Shown: positions 38,001-48,303 of the stretch, piece after piece
Numbering within the stretch: the stretch's first letter is position 1
Layout: every line of letters starts with the position of its first letter
DNA from: Sideroxyarcus sp.
GTDB taxonomy: Bacteria > Pseudomonadota > Gammaproteobacteria > Burkholderiales > Gallionellaceae
DNA: 64,000 nt
Direction of reading: 5' to 3'
Assembly: GCA_030652215.1 (NCBI GenBank)
Contig: JAUSBC010000008.1
Coordinates: 1 to 64,000 of the forward strand
The notes under the pieces: generated by a model
Told to the model about the DNA's origin: nothing
Databases searched by the model: none
Seen by the model: only the letters and a program-made list of their open reading frames with translations
Program-made: the position numbers and the translations under genes

Positions 38001-41000
38001 GTCACCCTCACCAACGTGGCTGCCAGCAACGGCGTGGCTCACGCACCGGCCTACGACATCAGCACCAGGGACATCCTCGACCCCAGCGGGCTGGTCAGGA
38101 TCGTAGACTTCGCCAGCGACGGTCTGGACAACGACGGCGACGGCGACATCGACGGTGCCGATACCGACGGCGAGGGCAGCATCTCCAACAACAATACGCC
38201 GGGCGTCTCGGCGCAGATCGACAACTCTTACAACAACAGCAGCGCATTGCTGCGTATCAATGCAGGCAGCAGTGTCACGTTCTACTACCGCGTTGATCCG
38301 GACCAGGAAGTGGCGCCGTTGCAGACCCTGGTAAACAACGTCACTGCCTACTACGACAGTCTGGAAGGCGCAGACATCAAACCGTCCGGCAACCAGACGG
38401 TAGTGTCGAGCGCCAGCGGCGATCCGGGTGGCGCACGCCTCTACACGTCGGCACCGGGCGCCGCGCGGGTGCAGATCAAACCGCTTGCCACCCAGCCCAA
38501 GATCGTCCTCGCCACGTCGAACACGCCGCTCAGCGCCAGCCAGCCGCAACCGGTGTCCATTGGGGAAGAAGTGAGATACGAGCTGCGCGCCTTCCTGCCG
38601 ATAGCCAAGCTGCGCAACTTCGTTATCGAGGATCAGTTGCCGCCCGGGATTAGCTGTATCCAAGCGCCGAATATCAATCTCACCACCGATGCGGATTACA
38701 GCGCGGCCGGCTTCTCGCCCGGCGGACCGCCGATCAGTATCACCTGTAACGCCACCAGCGTGAGATGGGAATTCGGCGATCAGGAACTGACCAACAATCC
38801 CAGCCCCACTCCCGGTAGCCGGTTCCCGTTCCCGGTCAGATTCATCGCGCGGGTCAACAACATCGCGACCAACAACAATGGCGGACTCATCAGCAACGGC
38901 GGCAACGCCACCACCGCCACCGTAAGCTACCAAGATGAAGCCATCCCCGCAAACACGGTGACCCACGCCTTCGGGCAAAACAATCTCATCGTGCGCGAAC
39001 CGTTGATCGCGCTGACCAAGACCATGGAAGCGGCCAACGCCGACGCCAGCGACATTCTCACCGTCACCGTCACCGCCACTAACACCGGCACGGCAACCGC
39101 CTACAATCTGCGCGTGTTTGACGACTTGGCGGCGGTAGCGCACCTGACCTATATGGCGGGCAGCGTGGGCGGCACCGATCCGCCTGACACTGTCGACACC
39201 ACCACCTATGGCCCAAACCGCCCATTATTCATTTGGAACAGCAGCCACTCGATCGCCCCCGGCGCCACGCGCAGTTTCACTTTCGAGATACGGGTCGACA
39301 CACCGGTACAACCGCTGGAAGTGCTGGACAACACCATCCTGGCCGACTGGACCTCGCTGCCAAGCAGCAGCACTGCGCTGAACAGTAGCGGCTCCATCGG
39401 CGTCAACGGCGCCGCCGACGGCATGCGCAACGGCGACCTGTCCAACCCCGTGGCCGATCCGGTCAACGACTACGAAACCCAGGCCAGCGCCGCCGCCACC
39501 GTGCGCCCAGTCGCCGTGACCAAGACCGACCTCAGCCCGGCACAGCCCCCCGAGATCGGTTCGCACAGGCATTTCCGGCTGGTGCTGTCCCTGCCGGAAG
39601 GCGTGAGCAACGCGGTGCTGGTCAGCGACAACCTGGCGACCACCGGCCTCAGCTACCTGCTGGCGCGCGATGCCAACTTCGACGTCAGCTACAGCTTCAG
39701 CGGCATCGCCAGCATCAACGGTGCGGCTCCGGCGGAAGCGGTATTCAATGCTTACCCAGCGAACAACGCCACGGGCACCATCGTGTGGAACATCGGCACG
39801 GTAATCACCCAGAACGAAGACGACACCACCGGCACGCCGGCGATCACGCCGACCATCACCATCGACTACTACGCCCGCATCGACAACAACGCGTCGACCG
39901 ACGCCGGTGACACGCTACGCAACGGCGTCACCGTCAACTACACCAACGGCGAGAACTCTGGCGTCACCGAGGCAGTCACCGCCAGCACCCCGCTGATCAC
40001 CGTGACCGAACCCAATCTGACGATCAGCAAGGCGGTCACATTGATCACCGCAGCGCCGATCACCGGCGGCGACATTCTCGAATACAGGATCACCGTGGCG
40101 AACACCGGTAACGCCACCGCCTGGGACAGCAATATTGTCGACACGCTGCCTGCCGTGATGAACTACTACAGCGCCTTCACCCCGACCGCGACCGTCAACG
40201 GCACCGCGGTGGCCGGTTTCACCACCGTCCCGCTGGGCGCGCCGGGCGGTCCGCTGCACTGGGGCAGCAGCAACGGCGGCGACAACAGTCTCGATATTCC
40301 CGCAGGCGGCACGCTGGTGCTTACCTACCGCGTACAGATATTGACTGCCGAGCCTGGCGCCATCCTCACCAACCAGGTCTGGATAGACTGGACCTCGTTG
40401 AATGATGCCAGCGGTTATGAACGCACCGGCGCCGGATGCCCAACGATCACCGCACCCAACGACTATTGCGCCGGTCCGGCCAGTGCCAGCGTCACCATCG
40501 CCGACACCACCAGCCTGGTGAAGAGCATCGACTCCGACACCTGGAACGTCGCTCCCAGCACCGCCACCGACGCCATCGTGCGCGTCGGCGATACCGTCAC
40601 TTACCGGCTCGCGCTCAACGTCCAGGAAGGTTTGACACGCAACGTCACCGTGCAGGACGTGCTGCCCGGCGGACTGCAATTCGTCGACGTCGTCAGCATC
40701 AACGGCGACACCATTGCCAGCTACAGTGCTCCGGGCAGCGGCGCGGGCTCCAACTTCTCCTATGCGCCGATCACCGTGGTACCGGCAGCAGGACAGACCG
40801 GTACCCTGACCTGGGATCTCGGCGACATCACCAACAATCCGCAGGGCGACACCAGCACCGACACGCTGGTGATCATCTACCGCGCGCGGGTGGTGGAGAA
40901 CGTGCTGGCGCACACACCGACGCTGACCCTGACCAACACCGCCACCCTGGGCTACGTCGATGTCAACGGTAGTGCGGTGATCGCCCCGGCACGGCTGGTG

Positions 41001-44000
41001 AGCAGCGCAACACTCACCGTGCGGCAACCGGTGATGGCTGGGCTGAGCAAGACAGACCGCTCTGGAAGGGTCAGCATCGCCGCAGTCAGCCCCGGTTTCG
41101 ATATCATGAATTTCCGCCTCGGCAGTTGTAACAACACCGGCCAGGCCCCGGCCTATAGCGTGCAGCTTACCGACACACTGGCAACCCAGTTCAACGAGGC
41201 CAGCATCGCCGGGCCGGTGGGCGGGCTAGGTCATCCCGACGTCTACATCGGCGGCGCGTTGCAGACGACGGTAGTGGATTACACCTACACGCTGAGTGGC
41301 GGCGACATGGTTTTCAACCTGAACAAGCCTGTGAACCCTGGCGAGTGCGTCTACATCGACTACGACATCGGTTTCGACTCCCTCCCCGTGCCCGACCAGA
41401 TCTGGTACAACAGCGTCATCCTCGATGGATACTGGTCGCTGCCGCCGTCCTCGGGACAGCACTATCCCGCATCCAGCCCTGTCACCTTCGGCATGGCCAA
41501 CCCTGTGGAGAACATCCCGCCGAGCAAAACATTGGTTTCGCCGCTCACAGGCGAAGCGACCGTCGGCGATGAAATTGTCTACCGCATCGAGGTGCCCCGC
41601 ACGCCCACTACCGTCGGACTTCACCAAGTCGTAGTCACCGACAACCTGAATCCGGCGCTGGTCTATGTGAGTGCCACCGCCACCGATCTCGGCGGCAACA
41701 ACCTGAACCCGACCGTCAACACCACCGTGCCCGGCACTGTGAGCATCGGCATTGACAGTATCCCGGCGACACAACAGGCAATCATTGAATTGCACGTGCG
41801 CGTGGACAACAACGCCTCCGCCAACGCCGGGACGACCTTCGACAACACCGCCAGCTACGGCTACCCGCTGACCCTGGGCGGCCCGCTCGTCAACGGGGGC
41901 AGCGATGCCGCCGGATCGCCGATCCGCATCGTCGAACCGCTGGGTACGCTGACCAAGACGGTGAGCAACCTCACCCACGCGGGCCTGCCCGATGCCGGCG
42001 ACGTGCTCCACTACACCCTGACCTACACTGCGCAGGGCGGCGCAAACTTCTCCAACGCCTACGACCTGGCGCTGAACGACGCCCTGAGTCTCGGCCTGCT
42101 CTATAACGGCAATCTCACGGTGAGCGGCACGGGCAACACTATTGCGGCACCGGTCACTGCGGGCGACGGCGTGAGCGTTCCGCAGACCCTGAGCTGGAGC
42201 GTCGCTCAAAGCAACGCCACGATCAACGTGCCGGAAGGGACTGCCATCACCATCGGCTACGACGTGCTGGTGCTCGACGGCGTGCAGGCCAACCAGGCAC
42301 TGAGCAACTCCGCCGTGATGCGCTGGACTGGCCAGCCGGGCGCGAACGCCAACGAGCGCACCGGCAGCGCCACCCCGGCGGTCAACGACTACTTCACCGC
42401 TCCGGCCGTCGCCACCCAGACCGTGCCCGACGCCAACACCGTCACCAAAACCCGCCTCACCGATACTTACGGCGCGGGCGACGCCAACGTGCGCATCGGC
42501 GACATTGTCGAATACGAACTGCGCATGCACATTCAGGAGGGCAGCAGCCCCAATGCGGTGATCAGCGATGTCCTGCCGGAAGGTCTGGCCTTCGCGGAAC
42601 TCGTCAGCGTCAACAGCGACACCGCAGCGCCCTATACGTCGGCGGGCCCATTCACTCACGCCGCCATCGCCGCACCGACCGTGACCGGCGACCCGCTTGC
42701 CGGCCCGAGCACCGTTACCTGGACCGTGGGCGATCTGGTCAACGACGGCGACAACGACACGGGCAACGACGACTTCGTAATCGTCTACCGCGCCGTGGTG
42801 CGCAACCTCGCGTTGCCGCAAGTCGCCAGCACGGCCCTCAACAACACCGCCACCCTGAGCTACGGTAGCGCCACCGGGCCCGAAAGCCAGTCCGACAACC
42901 TGGGTGTCACCTTGCAACAACCGGTACTGACTGTTGCCAAGAGCGCCGTCACCGGCGGCGGCGACACGGTGCTGGTGCCTAACGAACTGGTCACCTACAC
43001 CGTCGACATCGCCAACACGGGCGCCTCCCCCGCCTATGACGCGGTACTGGTCGACACCATCCCGGCCGGACTGCGTACTGGCGGGATCACCATGGTCAGC
43101 ACCAGCCTCGTTGTCGCAGGCACCGTGCTGCCCAACCTGACGCCTGTCTATGTTCCGGCCACCGGCGTCGCCACCTGGAATTTCGACACCGGCGCGGCGA
43201 GCCCGTACAACATCCCGGCGGGCGACACCCTGCGCGTGGTCTATCAGGTGCAGGCCGATGCGGGATTGGGCGCGGGTCTGACCATGACCAACTCGGCCTA
43301 CGTCAACCGCTACTATTCCTTCGATAACAATGCGACCCCCACGCTGGGCATCACCACCGGCGTGCAGGAAATCTACGGCCCGACCGCGACCGCCACAGTC
43401 ACCCTGACCACTGCCGCACCGGGCGCGCTGGCCAAGCAGAACCCGGCAACGACCAACGTCGCCGTGGGCGACACCTTCAGCTACCGCATCACCGTCCCTA
43501 CGATACCGGCGGCCAACGCCCTGCATGACGTGCGCATCCTCGATGATCTCGGCGCCTCGGCTGCGGATTTGGGCTTCGTCAGCGTCACCCGCGTTTCCGG
43601 CACTCAACCCTGGACCCCGGTCAACACCGGCACCGCGACCAACCTCGTGATCGAGGACATCACCAACGGCATCGACATCCCGGCTGGCGAACAGGTGGTG
43701 ATCGACGTCACGGTGCGAGTGCTGGATACGTCGACCAACGTCAGCGGCCTGACCTTCACCAACACCGCGAGCTACACCTACAACGCCTTCAATGGCACAC
43801 CCGCCAGCCAACTGGCGGGCGCGGGCGCCACCACGCCGAACATGACCATCGTCGGCCCCGACTCGGTCACTCTGGAGAAGAGCGGCCCAGCCACGCTGGC
43901 GGCGGCAACCGCCGGCACCTTCACCCTTAACGTACACAACACCGGCACCGGCAGCGCGTGGGACCTGACCATCGTCGACCAACTGCCCGACGTGGCTGCG

Positions 44001-47000
44001 GGCGGTATGTGCGCTGCAGCACCTGTCATCACTTCGGCTCAAATATATGACTCCCTCGGCAATCCAGTGCTCCCTGTGCTTACCGCCGGGGTGGATTACG
44101 TCACTGCTTTCGCCGCAGCGCCGAGCTGTACCCTCACCATCACCACGCGGTCGGCCGCGGCAGCTATCGGCGCCAACCAGCGCCTGGTCGTTACTTACAC
44201 CGCCCAGCTGGACTCCGACACTGCTTATGCCACGACGCTGACCAACATAGCCGGTGCCACCCAATGGTTCAGCGCCGACACGGCGGGCGCGGGCGCCACC
44301 ACCGGACAACACACTTATACCGGCACCATTACCGACGGCACCGTCGGCACACTCGACCACCAGGATGCGTGGACCGTGAGCAGCCAGACACCGTCCCTGT
44401 CCTTCAGCGAAACGGTGATGAACGTAACCACCGCGACCAACCCGGCAGCAACCGCCACCCCCGGCGACCTGCTGCGCTACACCATCACCCTGCAGAACCT
44501 TGGCGGCCTGCCGATCACCGACTTCAACCTGGTCAGCGAACTCGACGCGCTCAACGGCGCGCTGCGCTTCCAGCCGGGCAGCCTGACGCTGGTCACTGTC
44601 CCCACGGGTGCCAATGTCGCCAACACCAATGCGGCGGGCGGCACCTACGGCAGCGGCTTGCTCGACGTGCGCGCCCTTAACCTCGCTGCGGGAGACAGCC
44701 TGACGCTGGTTTTCGAAGCGCATCTGGCGGCGGTGCTCGACAACGCCACCCTCGTGCAGACCCAGACCCGGTTGGTGGATAACGGCGTCACTATCGGCCT
44801 CAGCGACGACCCGGCACTCCCCGGTACCGAAGACCCGACCCAAATCGCGATCACCTCGTCCCCGGCGTTCGAAGTGTGGAAAACCTCCGCCGACCGCACC
44901 GGCGATCCGGCGGTACTCGCGCCGGGCGACACCCTGCGTTACACCATCACGGTGAAGAACACCGGCACCGAGAACGCGACCGGCGCCACGCTGCGTGACC
45001 TGGTTCCGGCCAACACCGCCTACGTTGCCAACAGCACCACGCTTAACGGCGCGGCCGTGACCGATCCGGGCGCGGGCATCTCGCCGCTGGAAACAGGAAT
45101 GCTGATTCATGCTCCGGAAGATCCCACCCCCGGCGCGATGCGCGCCGACGCCAATGCGGCGGTCACAGGTAACGTCGCCACTGTCACCTTCGATGTGATC
45201 GTCAGCAGCAGCGTGGTCAACGGCACGGCGATTTCCAACCAGGGCTTCGTCAACGGCAACGGCGCGGCCAGCGGCGCATTCTCCGAAGAACCTTCCGACG
45301 ATCCCGCCACTGTGGTGATCAACGATCCGACGCGCGACGTGGTGGGCTCGTTGCCGTTGGTGGATGCGACCAAGACCGTGACTATCGCGGTGGACGGCGG
45401 CAGTGTCGGTATCGTCGATCCGGGCGACACGCTGCGCTACACCATCACCGTCAGCAACTTCGGCGCGGTCGCCGCCACCGCCGCCAGCTTCACCGACGCG
45501 GTTCCGGCCAACACCACTTATGTCGCTAATAGCACCACCCTCAACGGCACCGCGGTAGCCGATGCGGGCGTCGGCGTGTCGCCGTTGATCGGCGGAATCG
45601 CCATCAGCTCTTCCGATCTCACTCCGCCGCTGCCCGCACCCGGCGCGGGCACGCTCACGGCCGGACAGAGCGCGACCATCGTGTTCGACGTGACCGTGAA
45701 CGGCGGCGCCACGCCAGGCACCGTGATCAGCAACCAGGGTACGGTGAACAGCACCGAGCAAGCGCCGGAACCGACCGACGTCGACGGCAACGACGGCAAC
45801 GGCGACCAGCCGACGCAGGTCGTGGTGGGCAGCGTGCAGCAGCTCGCGATCAGCAAGAGCGTCACAGTGGTCGGCGGCGGCGCGGCGATTGCCGGGGCCG
45901 ATCTCGAATACACGATTGTGGTGACCAACATCGGCAGTCTGCCCGCCACCAATGTGCACATCACCGACAATCTCGATTTGCCGGTGGCCGGTCAACTTAC
46001 CTACGTCGCCGGTTCCGGCACGCTTGAGGGCGGCACTGTGGGCGTCAGCTACTCCGCGCCCACCGTCCTCGCCAACTACAGCGGTCCCTTTGGCAACCTC
46101 GCACCGGGCGCGAGCACCACGCTGCGCTTCCGCGCCACCATCAACCCGGCGCTGGCCATCGGCACCACCATCACCAACATCGCCGTCGTGGACTGGAACG
46201 CAGGCAGCCAAAACGCTTCCGCCAGCGCCTCGATTGATGTTGGCGGTATTCCGGGTGTGGCAAGCCTGCGCGGCCAAGCGTGGCACGACGCCAACTTCGA
46301 TCTCGCCGCGGGCGGCAGCGAAGCCCCGCTGGCAGGCTGGAGCGTGGAGACATACCGCAACGGCAGCCTGATCGGCACGGTGCTTACCGACGCCAGCGGC
46401 CTGTACCAGATCAGCGGCCTGGCGCCCAACACCGCCTCCACCGATCAATATGAACTGCGCTTCCGCGCGCCGGGCCACAGCGCCACCACCGCGCTGCTGG
46501 GCTACGCGAACTCGCCGTTCACCAACGGTCTGCAGACTATCAGCGCCCTCGTGGTCGGTTCCGGCAGCGTTACCCAGAACCTCAACCTGCCCATCGCACC
46601 CAACGGCGCGGTTTACGATTCCATGCAACGCCTGCCCATCACCGGCGCGACGCTGACCCTGCTCGACGCCACCAGCCAGACCGCGCTGCCGGCCGGTTGC
46701 TTCGACGATCCCGCGCAACAGGGCCAGGTGACGCTCGCGGGCGGCCGTTACCGTTTCGACATCAACTTCAGCAACGGCGCCTGCCCGGCGGGCGGCAGCT
46801 ATCTGATCAATGTCGCGCCCCCGGCCAGCGGCTTCACGGCTAACGTCTCGGCGATCATTACGCCGCAGAGCAGTGCTGCCACCGCCGCCTTCTCCGTGCC
46901 CGCCTGCCTCGGCAGCGCCAACGACGCGGTGCCCGGCACGCCCAACCATTGCGAGGCGGTCGATTTCGAGACACCGCCCCCCATGAGCCTCGCCGCCGGC

Positions 47001-48098
47001 AGCGCGGGCACCCGCTATCAACTGCACCTGCTGCTCAACAACACGCTGCTGCCCGGCCACAGCCAGATATTCAACAACCACATCCCGCTCGATCCCGACC
47101 TGAGCGAATCGGTAGCGATCACCAAGACCGCGGCGCGCGTCACCGTGTCGCGCGGCGAGATGGTTCCCTACACCATCACCGTCAACAACAACTATGTGCT
47201 GATGCTGAACAACCAGAGCATCGTCGACACCTTCCCGCCCGGCTTCAAGTACGTGGCGGGTTCCGCGCGTTATGACGGCGTGCCGCTGGAACCGGTCGCG
47301 AACGGCGTCACCCTGCGCTGGGACAACATCGATCTCGCTTCCTCCACGCGCCACACGTTGCAGTTGCTGTTCATCGTCGGCTCGGGCGTCTCCACGGGCG
47401 ACTATGTCAACCGCGCGCAGATCCACAACAACGTCACCGGCCTTGTCTCCTCCGGCGTGGCGACCGCCACCGTGCGCGTGGTGCCGGACCCGACCTTCGA
47501 CTGCAGCGACGTGATCGGCAAGGTGTTCGACGACAAGAACCTCAACGGCTACCAGGACAAGGGCGAGCCGGGCCTGCCCAACGCACGCGTGGTCAGCGCG
47601 CGCGGCCTGATCGTGAAGAGCGACGAGCACGGCCGCTTCCACATCACCTGCGCCGCGACGCCGGACGAGTCGCGCGGCGCCAACTACATCCTCAAGCTCG
47701 ACGAGCGCAGCCTGCCCGGCGGCTACCGCGTGACGACCGAGAACCCGCGCGTGCAGCGACTCACCCGCGGCAAGATGATGAAGTTCAACTTCGGCGCGGC
47801 GATCCACCACGTGGTGCGTCTCGACACGGCCGACGGGGCATTCAAACCCGGCAGCACGGAATTGCGCGATCAGTGGAAACCGCGCATCGACCTGCTGCTC
47901 AACGAATTGAAAAAAGCGCCGTCGCTGCTGCGCATCACTTATCTGGGCGATGCCGAAGACGACGATCTGGTGGACGAGCGGCTGGCCGCGCTCAAGGCGC
48001 TGATCAAGGAATATTGGGACGGTTATCCGCTGACCATCGAGAGCGAGATCCACTGGCGTCGCGGCGGACCTGCCGACCGCCCGAGCTTGCTCGACTGA
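35046..48098 (+). CDS. Giant DUF11-repeat surface protein with C-terminal OmpA-like domain (about 4350 aa)
   Basis: The gene is 13 kb long. After a signal peptide (cleavage near ATAALV) come about twenty Ig-like DUF11-type repeats of 130-180 residues, each built around a pattern such as GDTLRYTITVKNTGTENATG followed by a D-x-[LV]-P strand. Near the C-terminus are two SdrD/Cna B-like domains (SLRGQAWHDANFDLAAGG and VIGKVFDDKNLNGYQDKGEP), a last DUF11-like unit, and an OmpA-like end (LDTADGAFKPGSTELRDQWK to DERLAALKALIKEYW). DUF11 repeats are extended stalks of adhesins. The OmpA-like end could grip peptidoglycan or the neighbouring outer-membrane protein. An in-frame TTG lies two codons upstream and no strong ribosome-binding site is visible. 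Codon usage is even throughout. Confidence 0.88.
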   Translation: MIAVPHMVSGFAGSATRYISIALLALLALVFPAAATAALVTTGCNDAPFSNVISHNLTFSYCELCGTGQVSILVANPSNEVLENLSITENLGASGLTRVAGTTTYSVNGGAFNAGGDPAVSGANGEVLTWTAAQIPALTSIADWHNDVNPQPRIEIRFQVRRNTTLFNEEGLVTASRLISATVNYSLNSCPAPGPYTASTGANTLPLREPVPVLSKLGRNADAAQGNYTGTVYGNINDDVIWRVRIHNNGNAALQDLKFNDLMTAGNFAIAYACPTEGAATALAANNGVLPGGSPCVPATNTIANFAVDDPFGTPGNDQPASFVDASIGGDADIFLVGKITNSCNPNTTNTASGVEWGCEADAPDGGITATSTGATPGTATTTLSSRVNNNGLNIARALTGTNLGQPVGSKGTMTITITNNSGGTVKNIRLRDVLPAQYVVDSTYTPTLTVNPAYGNYPGMIDRINWINPVAGTYPLTSTNPADPLGNTAPEFTLTSSTDHPIYADQFNMLRAGDVAVIQFRVVMIRPTYFDLVADLDVRTENTGDGTDPTNATTLSNQLYVEFEQFCTPGVIQHPASFPYNDNFASNPEDLDVDITGTELVFILTNDPTQILPLQVSVTNHGGHDAADYVTYVTFGATMDVVNTPAGCVLTTNPPPLAVWRTPAMIPTNATVYACTGTAIAPGATRTLDFGVIKTSDPAGLAADDLTFRADLVGQITLSNGTPLWFPTPNTTVINNTSNNYSLDAIRARVVGFNLTKTQLGNCTENNPPPGSPDRLIQIGEECSFRIRSGGWFGFLTPGFTYIAVQNIQVVDELPGTSTAGAGQGYISSSVNSDPAILGITLNPPPAPLDQDWFDWTFNTVVPTQRITVLDQWFQADVTTRLMNNPQNASAAPNVHAALSTNTLNAYFEAVFESGGVEQVFNLGPNTIGYPQALARHVDLTVTEPNITVTKEVCNETLNVVGIGCGNFVTLANDGDTFDSYIYRVTLTNVAASNGVAHAPAYDISTRDILDPSGLVRIVDFASDGLDNDGDGDIDGADTDGEGSISNNNTPGVSAQIDNSYNNSSALLRINAGSSVTFYYRVDPDQEVAPLQTLVNNVTAYYDSLEGADIKPSGNQTVVSSASGDPGGARLYTSAPGAARVQIKPLATQPKIVLATSNTPLSASQPQPVSIGEEVRYELRAFLPIAKLRNFVIEDQLPPGISCIQAPNINLTTDADYSAAGFSPGGPPISITCNATSVRWEFGDQELTNNPSPTPGSRFPFPVRFIARVNNIATNNNGGLISNGGNATTATVSYQDEAIPANTVTHAFGQNNLIVREPLIALTKTMEAANADASDILTVTVTATNTGTATAYNLRVFDDLAAVAHLTYMAGSVGGTDPPDTVDTTTYGPNRPLFIWNSSHSIAPGATRSFTFEIRVDTPVQPLEVLDNTILADWTSLPSSSTALNSSGSIGVNGAADGMRNGDLSNPVADPVNDYETQASAAATVRPVAVTKTDLSPAQPPEIGSHRHFRLVLSLPEGVSNAVLVSDNLATTGLSYLLARDANFDVSYSFSGIASINGAAPAEAVFNAYPANNATGTIVWNIGTVITQNEDDTTGTPAITPTITIDYYARIDNNASTDAGDTLRNGVTVNYTNGENSGVTEAVTASTPLITVTEPNLTISKAVTLITAAPITGGDILEYRITVANTGNATAWDSNIVDTLPAVMNYYSAFTPTATVNGTAVAGFTTVPLGAPGGPLHWGSSNGGDNSLDIPAGGTLVLTYRVQILTAEPGAILTNQVWIDWTSLNDASGYERTGAGCPTITAPNDYCAGPASASVTIADTTSLVKSIDSDTWNVAPSTATDAIVRVGDTVTYRLALNVQEGLTRNVTVQDVLPGGLQFVDVVSINGDTIASYSAPGSGAGSNFSYAPITVVPAAGQTGTLTWDLGDITNNPQGDTSTDTLVIIYRARVVENVLAHTPTLTLTNTATLGYVDVNGSAVIAPARLVSSATLTVRQPVMAGLSKTDRSGRVSIAAVSPGFDIMNFRLGSCNNTGQAPAYSVQLTDTLATQFNEASIAGPVGGLGHPDVYIGGALQTTVVDYTYTLSGGDMVFNLNKPVNPGECVYIDYDIGFDSLPVPDQIWYNSVILDGYWSLPPSSGQHYPASSPVTFGMANPVENIPPSKTLVSPLTGEATVGDEIVYRIEVPRTPTTVGLHQVVVTDNLNPALVYVSATATDLGGNNLNPTVNTTVPGTVSIGIDSIPATQQAIIELHVRVDNNASANAGTTFDNTASYGYPLTLGGPLVNGGSDAAGSPIRIVEPLGTLTKTVSNLTHAGLPDAGDVLHYTLTYTAQGGANFSNAYDLALNDALSLGLLYNGNLTVSGTGNTIAAPVTAGDGVSVPQTLSWSVAQSNATINVPEGTAITIGYDVLVLDGVQANQALSNSAVMRWTGQPGANANERTGSATPAVNDYFTAPAVATQTVPDANTVTKTRLTDTYGAGDANVRIGDIVEYELRMHIQEGSSPNAVISDVLPEGLAFAELVSVNSDTAAPYTSAGPFTHAAIAAPTVTGDPLAGPSTVTWTVGDLVNDGDNDTGNDDFVIVYRAVVRNLALPQVASTALNNTATLSYGSATGPESQSDNLGVTLQQPVLTVAKSAVTGGGDTVLVPNELVTYTVDIANTGASPAYDAVLVDTIPAGLRTGGITMVSTSLVVAGTVLPNLTPVYVPATGVATWNFDTGAASPYNIPAGDTLRVVYQVQADAGLGAGLTMTNSAYVNRYYSFDNNATPTLGITTGVQEIYGPTATATVTLTTAAPGALAKQNPATTNVAVGDTFSYRITVPTIPAANALHDVRILDDLGASAADLGFVSVTRVSGTQPWTPVNTGTATNLVIEDITNGIDIPAGEQVVIDVTVRVLDTSTNVSGLTFTNTASYTYNAFNGTPASQLAGAGATTPNMTIVGPDSVTLEKSGPATLAAATAGTFTLNVHNTGTGSAWDLTIVDQLPDVAAGGMCAAAPVITSAQIYDSLGNPVLPVLTAGVDYVTAFAAAPSCTLTITTRSAAAAIGANQRLVVTYTAQLDSDTAYATTLTNIAGATQWFSADTAGAGATTGQHTYTGTITDGTVGTLDHQDAWTVSSQTPSLSFSETVMNVTTATNPAATATPGDLLRYTITLQNLGGLPITDFNLVSELDALNGALRFQPGSLTLVTVPTGANVANTNAAGGTYGSGLLDVRALNLAAGDSLTLVFEAHLAAVLDNATLVQTQTRLVDNGVTIGLSDDPALPGTEDPTQIAITSSPAFEVWKTSADRTGDPAVLAPGDTLRYTITVKNTGTENATGATLRDLVPANTAYVANSTTLNGAAVTDPGAGISPLETGMLIHAPEDPTPGAMRADANAAVTGNVATVTFDVIVSSSVVNGTAISNQGFVNGNGAASGAFSEEPSDDPATVVINDPTRDVVGSLPLVDATKTVTIAVDGGSVGIVDPGDTLRYTITVSNFGAVAATAASFTDAVPANTTYVANSTTLNGTAVADAGVGVSPLIGGIAISSSDLTPPLPAPGAGTLTAGQSATIVFDVTVNGGATPGTVISNQGTVNSTEQAPEPTDVDGNDGNGDQPTQVVVGSVQQLAISKSVTVVGGGAAIAGADLEYTIVVTNIGSLPATNVHITDNLDLPVAGQLTYVAGSGTLEGGTVGVSYSAPTVLANYSGPFGNLAPGASTTLRFRATINPALAIGTTITNIAVVDWNAGSQNASASASIDVGGIPGVASLRGQAWHDANFDLAAGGSEAPLAGWSVETYRNGSLIGTVLTDASGLYQISGLAPNTASTDQYELRFRAPGHSATTALLGYANSPFTNGLQTISALVVGSGSVTQNLNLPIAPNGAVYDSMQRLPITGATLTLLDATSQTALPAGCFDDPAQQGQVTLAGGRYRFDINFSNGACPAGGSYLINVAPPASGFTANVSAIITPQSSAATAAFSVPACLGSANDAVPGTPNHCEAVDFETPPPMSLAAGSAGTRYQLHLLLNNTLLPGHSQIFNNHIPLDPDLSESVAITKTAARVTVSRGEMVPYTITVNNNYVLMLNNQSIVDTFPPGFKYVAGSARYDGVPLEPVANGVTLRWDNIDLASSTRHTLQLLFIVGSGVSTGDYVNRAQIHNNVTGLVSSGVATATVRVVPDPTFDCSDVIGKVFDDKNLNGYQDKGEPGLPNARVVSARGLIVKSDEHGRFHITCAATPDESRGANYILKLDERSLPGGYRVTTENPRVQRLTRGKMMKFNFGAAIHHVVRLDTADGAFKPGSTELRDQWKPRIDLLLNELKKAPSLLRITYLGDAEDDDLVDERLAALKALIKEYWDGYPLTIESEIHWRRGGPADRPSLLD

Positions 48099-48108
48099 CG
48101 GGGTACAT

Positions 48109-48303
48109 ATGCTGAAGAAGTTATTGCCACTGCTGCTTGTTTTCACCGTACCGGATGCGGCACTTGCCGCCGACCTGTCCGGGGCTGCGGGCGTGTGCGA
48201 CACCGGCACCTTCGGCGCATCGAGCGAGTGTGTAGGATGGGTATCGCTGCGCTCAACCCATCCTACGGTTTTTTTGGTTCCGGCGTGTCCGGCTCAGGAT
48301 TAA
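48109..48303 (+). pseudogene. Duplicated signal-peptide fragment of the OmpA-family gene
   Basis: This 64-codon frame encodes MLKKLLPLLLVFTVPDAALA, nearly identical in DNA and protein to the signal peptide of the OmpA-family gene that begins 205 bp later. Similarity continues for about 20 further codons (DLSGAAGVCDTGTFGASSE against DLFGDERVRDNGSVGASTE), then is lost in a palindrome. It is best explained as a partial tandem duplication cut short by a palindromic element. A translated 64-residue exported peptide cannot be excluded. Confidence 0.7.
48232..48275 (+). terminator. REP-like palindrome acting as intrinsic terminator between giant gene and OmpA-family gene
   Basis: GTAGGATGGGT (48232-48242) and its exact complement (48256-48266) form an 11-bp stem, followed by GG and seven T residues. 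The sequence type (TAGGATGGGTATCGCTGCGC...) is a dispersed repeat, but its placement and T-run make a full intrinsic terminator that could lower transcription of the downstream gene. Confidence 0.75.

Noticed and set aside
35046-48098. CRISPR-like direct repeats
   Set aside because: Repeated bits such as AACACCGGCACC reflect recurring DUF11 codons at irregular spacing inside an open frame, with no spacer pattern.
41226-48209. A 2327-codon open frame on the minus strand inside the giant gene
   Set aside because: It lies exactly opposite the DUF11 coding region, encodes a low-complexity His/Val/Gly/Arg-rich product with no domain, and arises because GC-rich codons rarely give antisense stops. 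Similar shadows occur at 35121-37382, 48332-51148 and 12098-14068.
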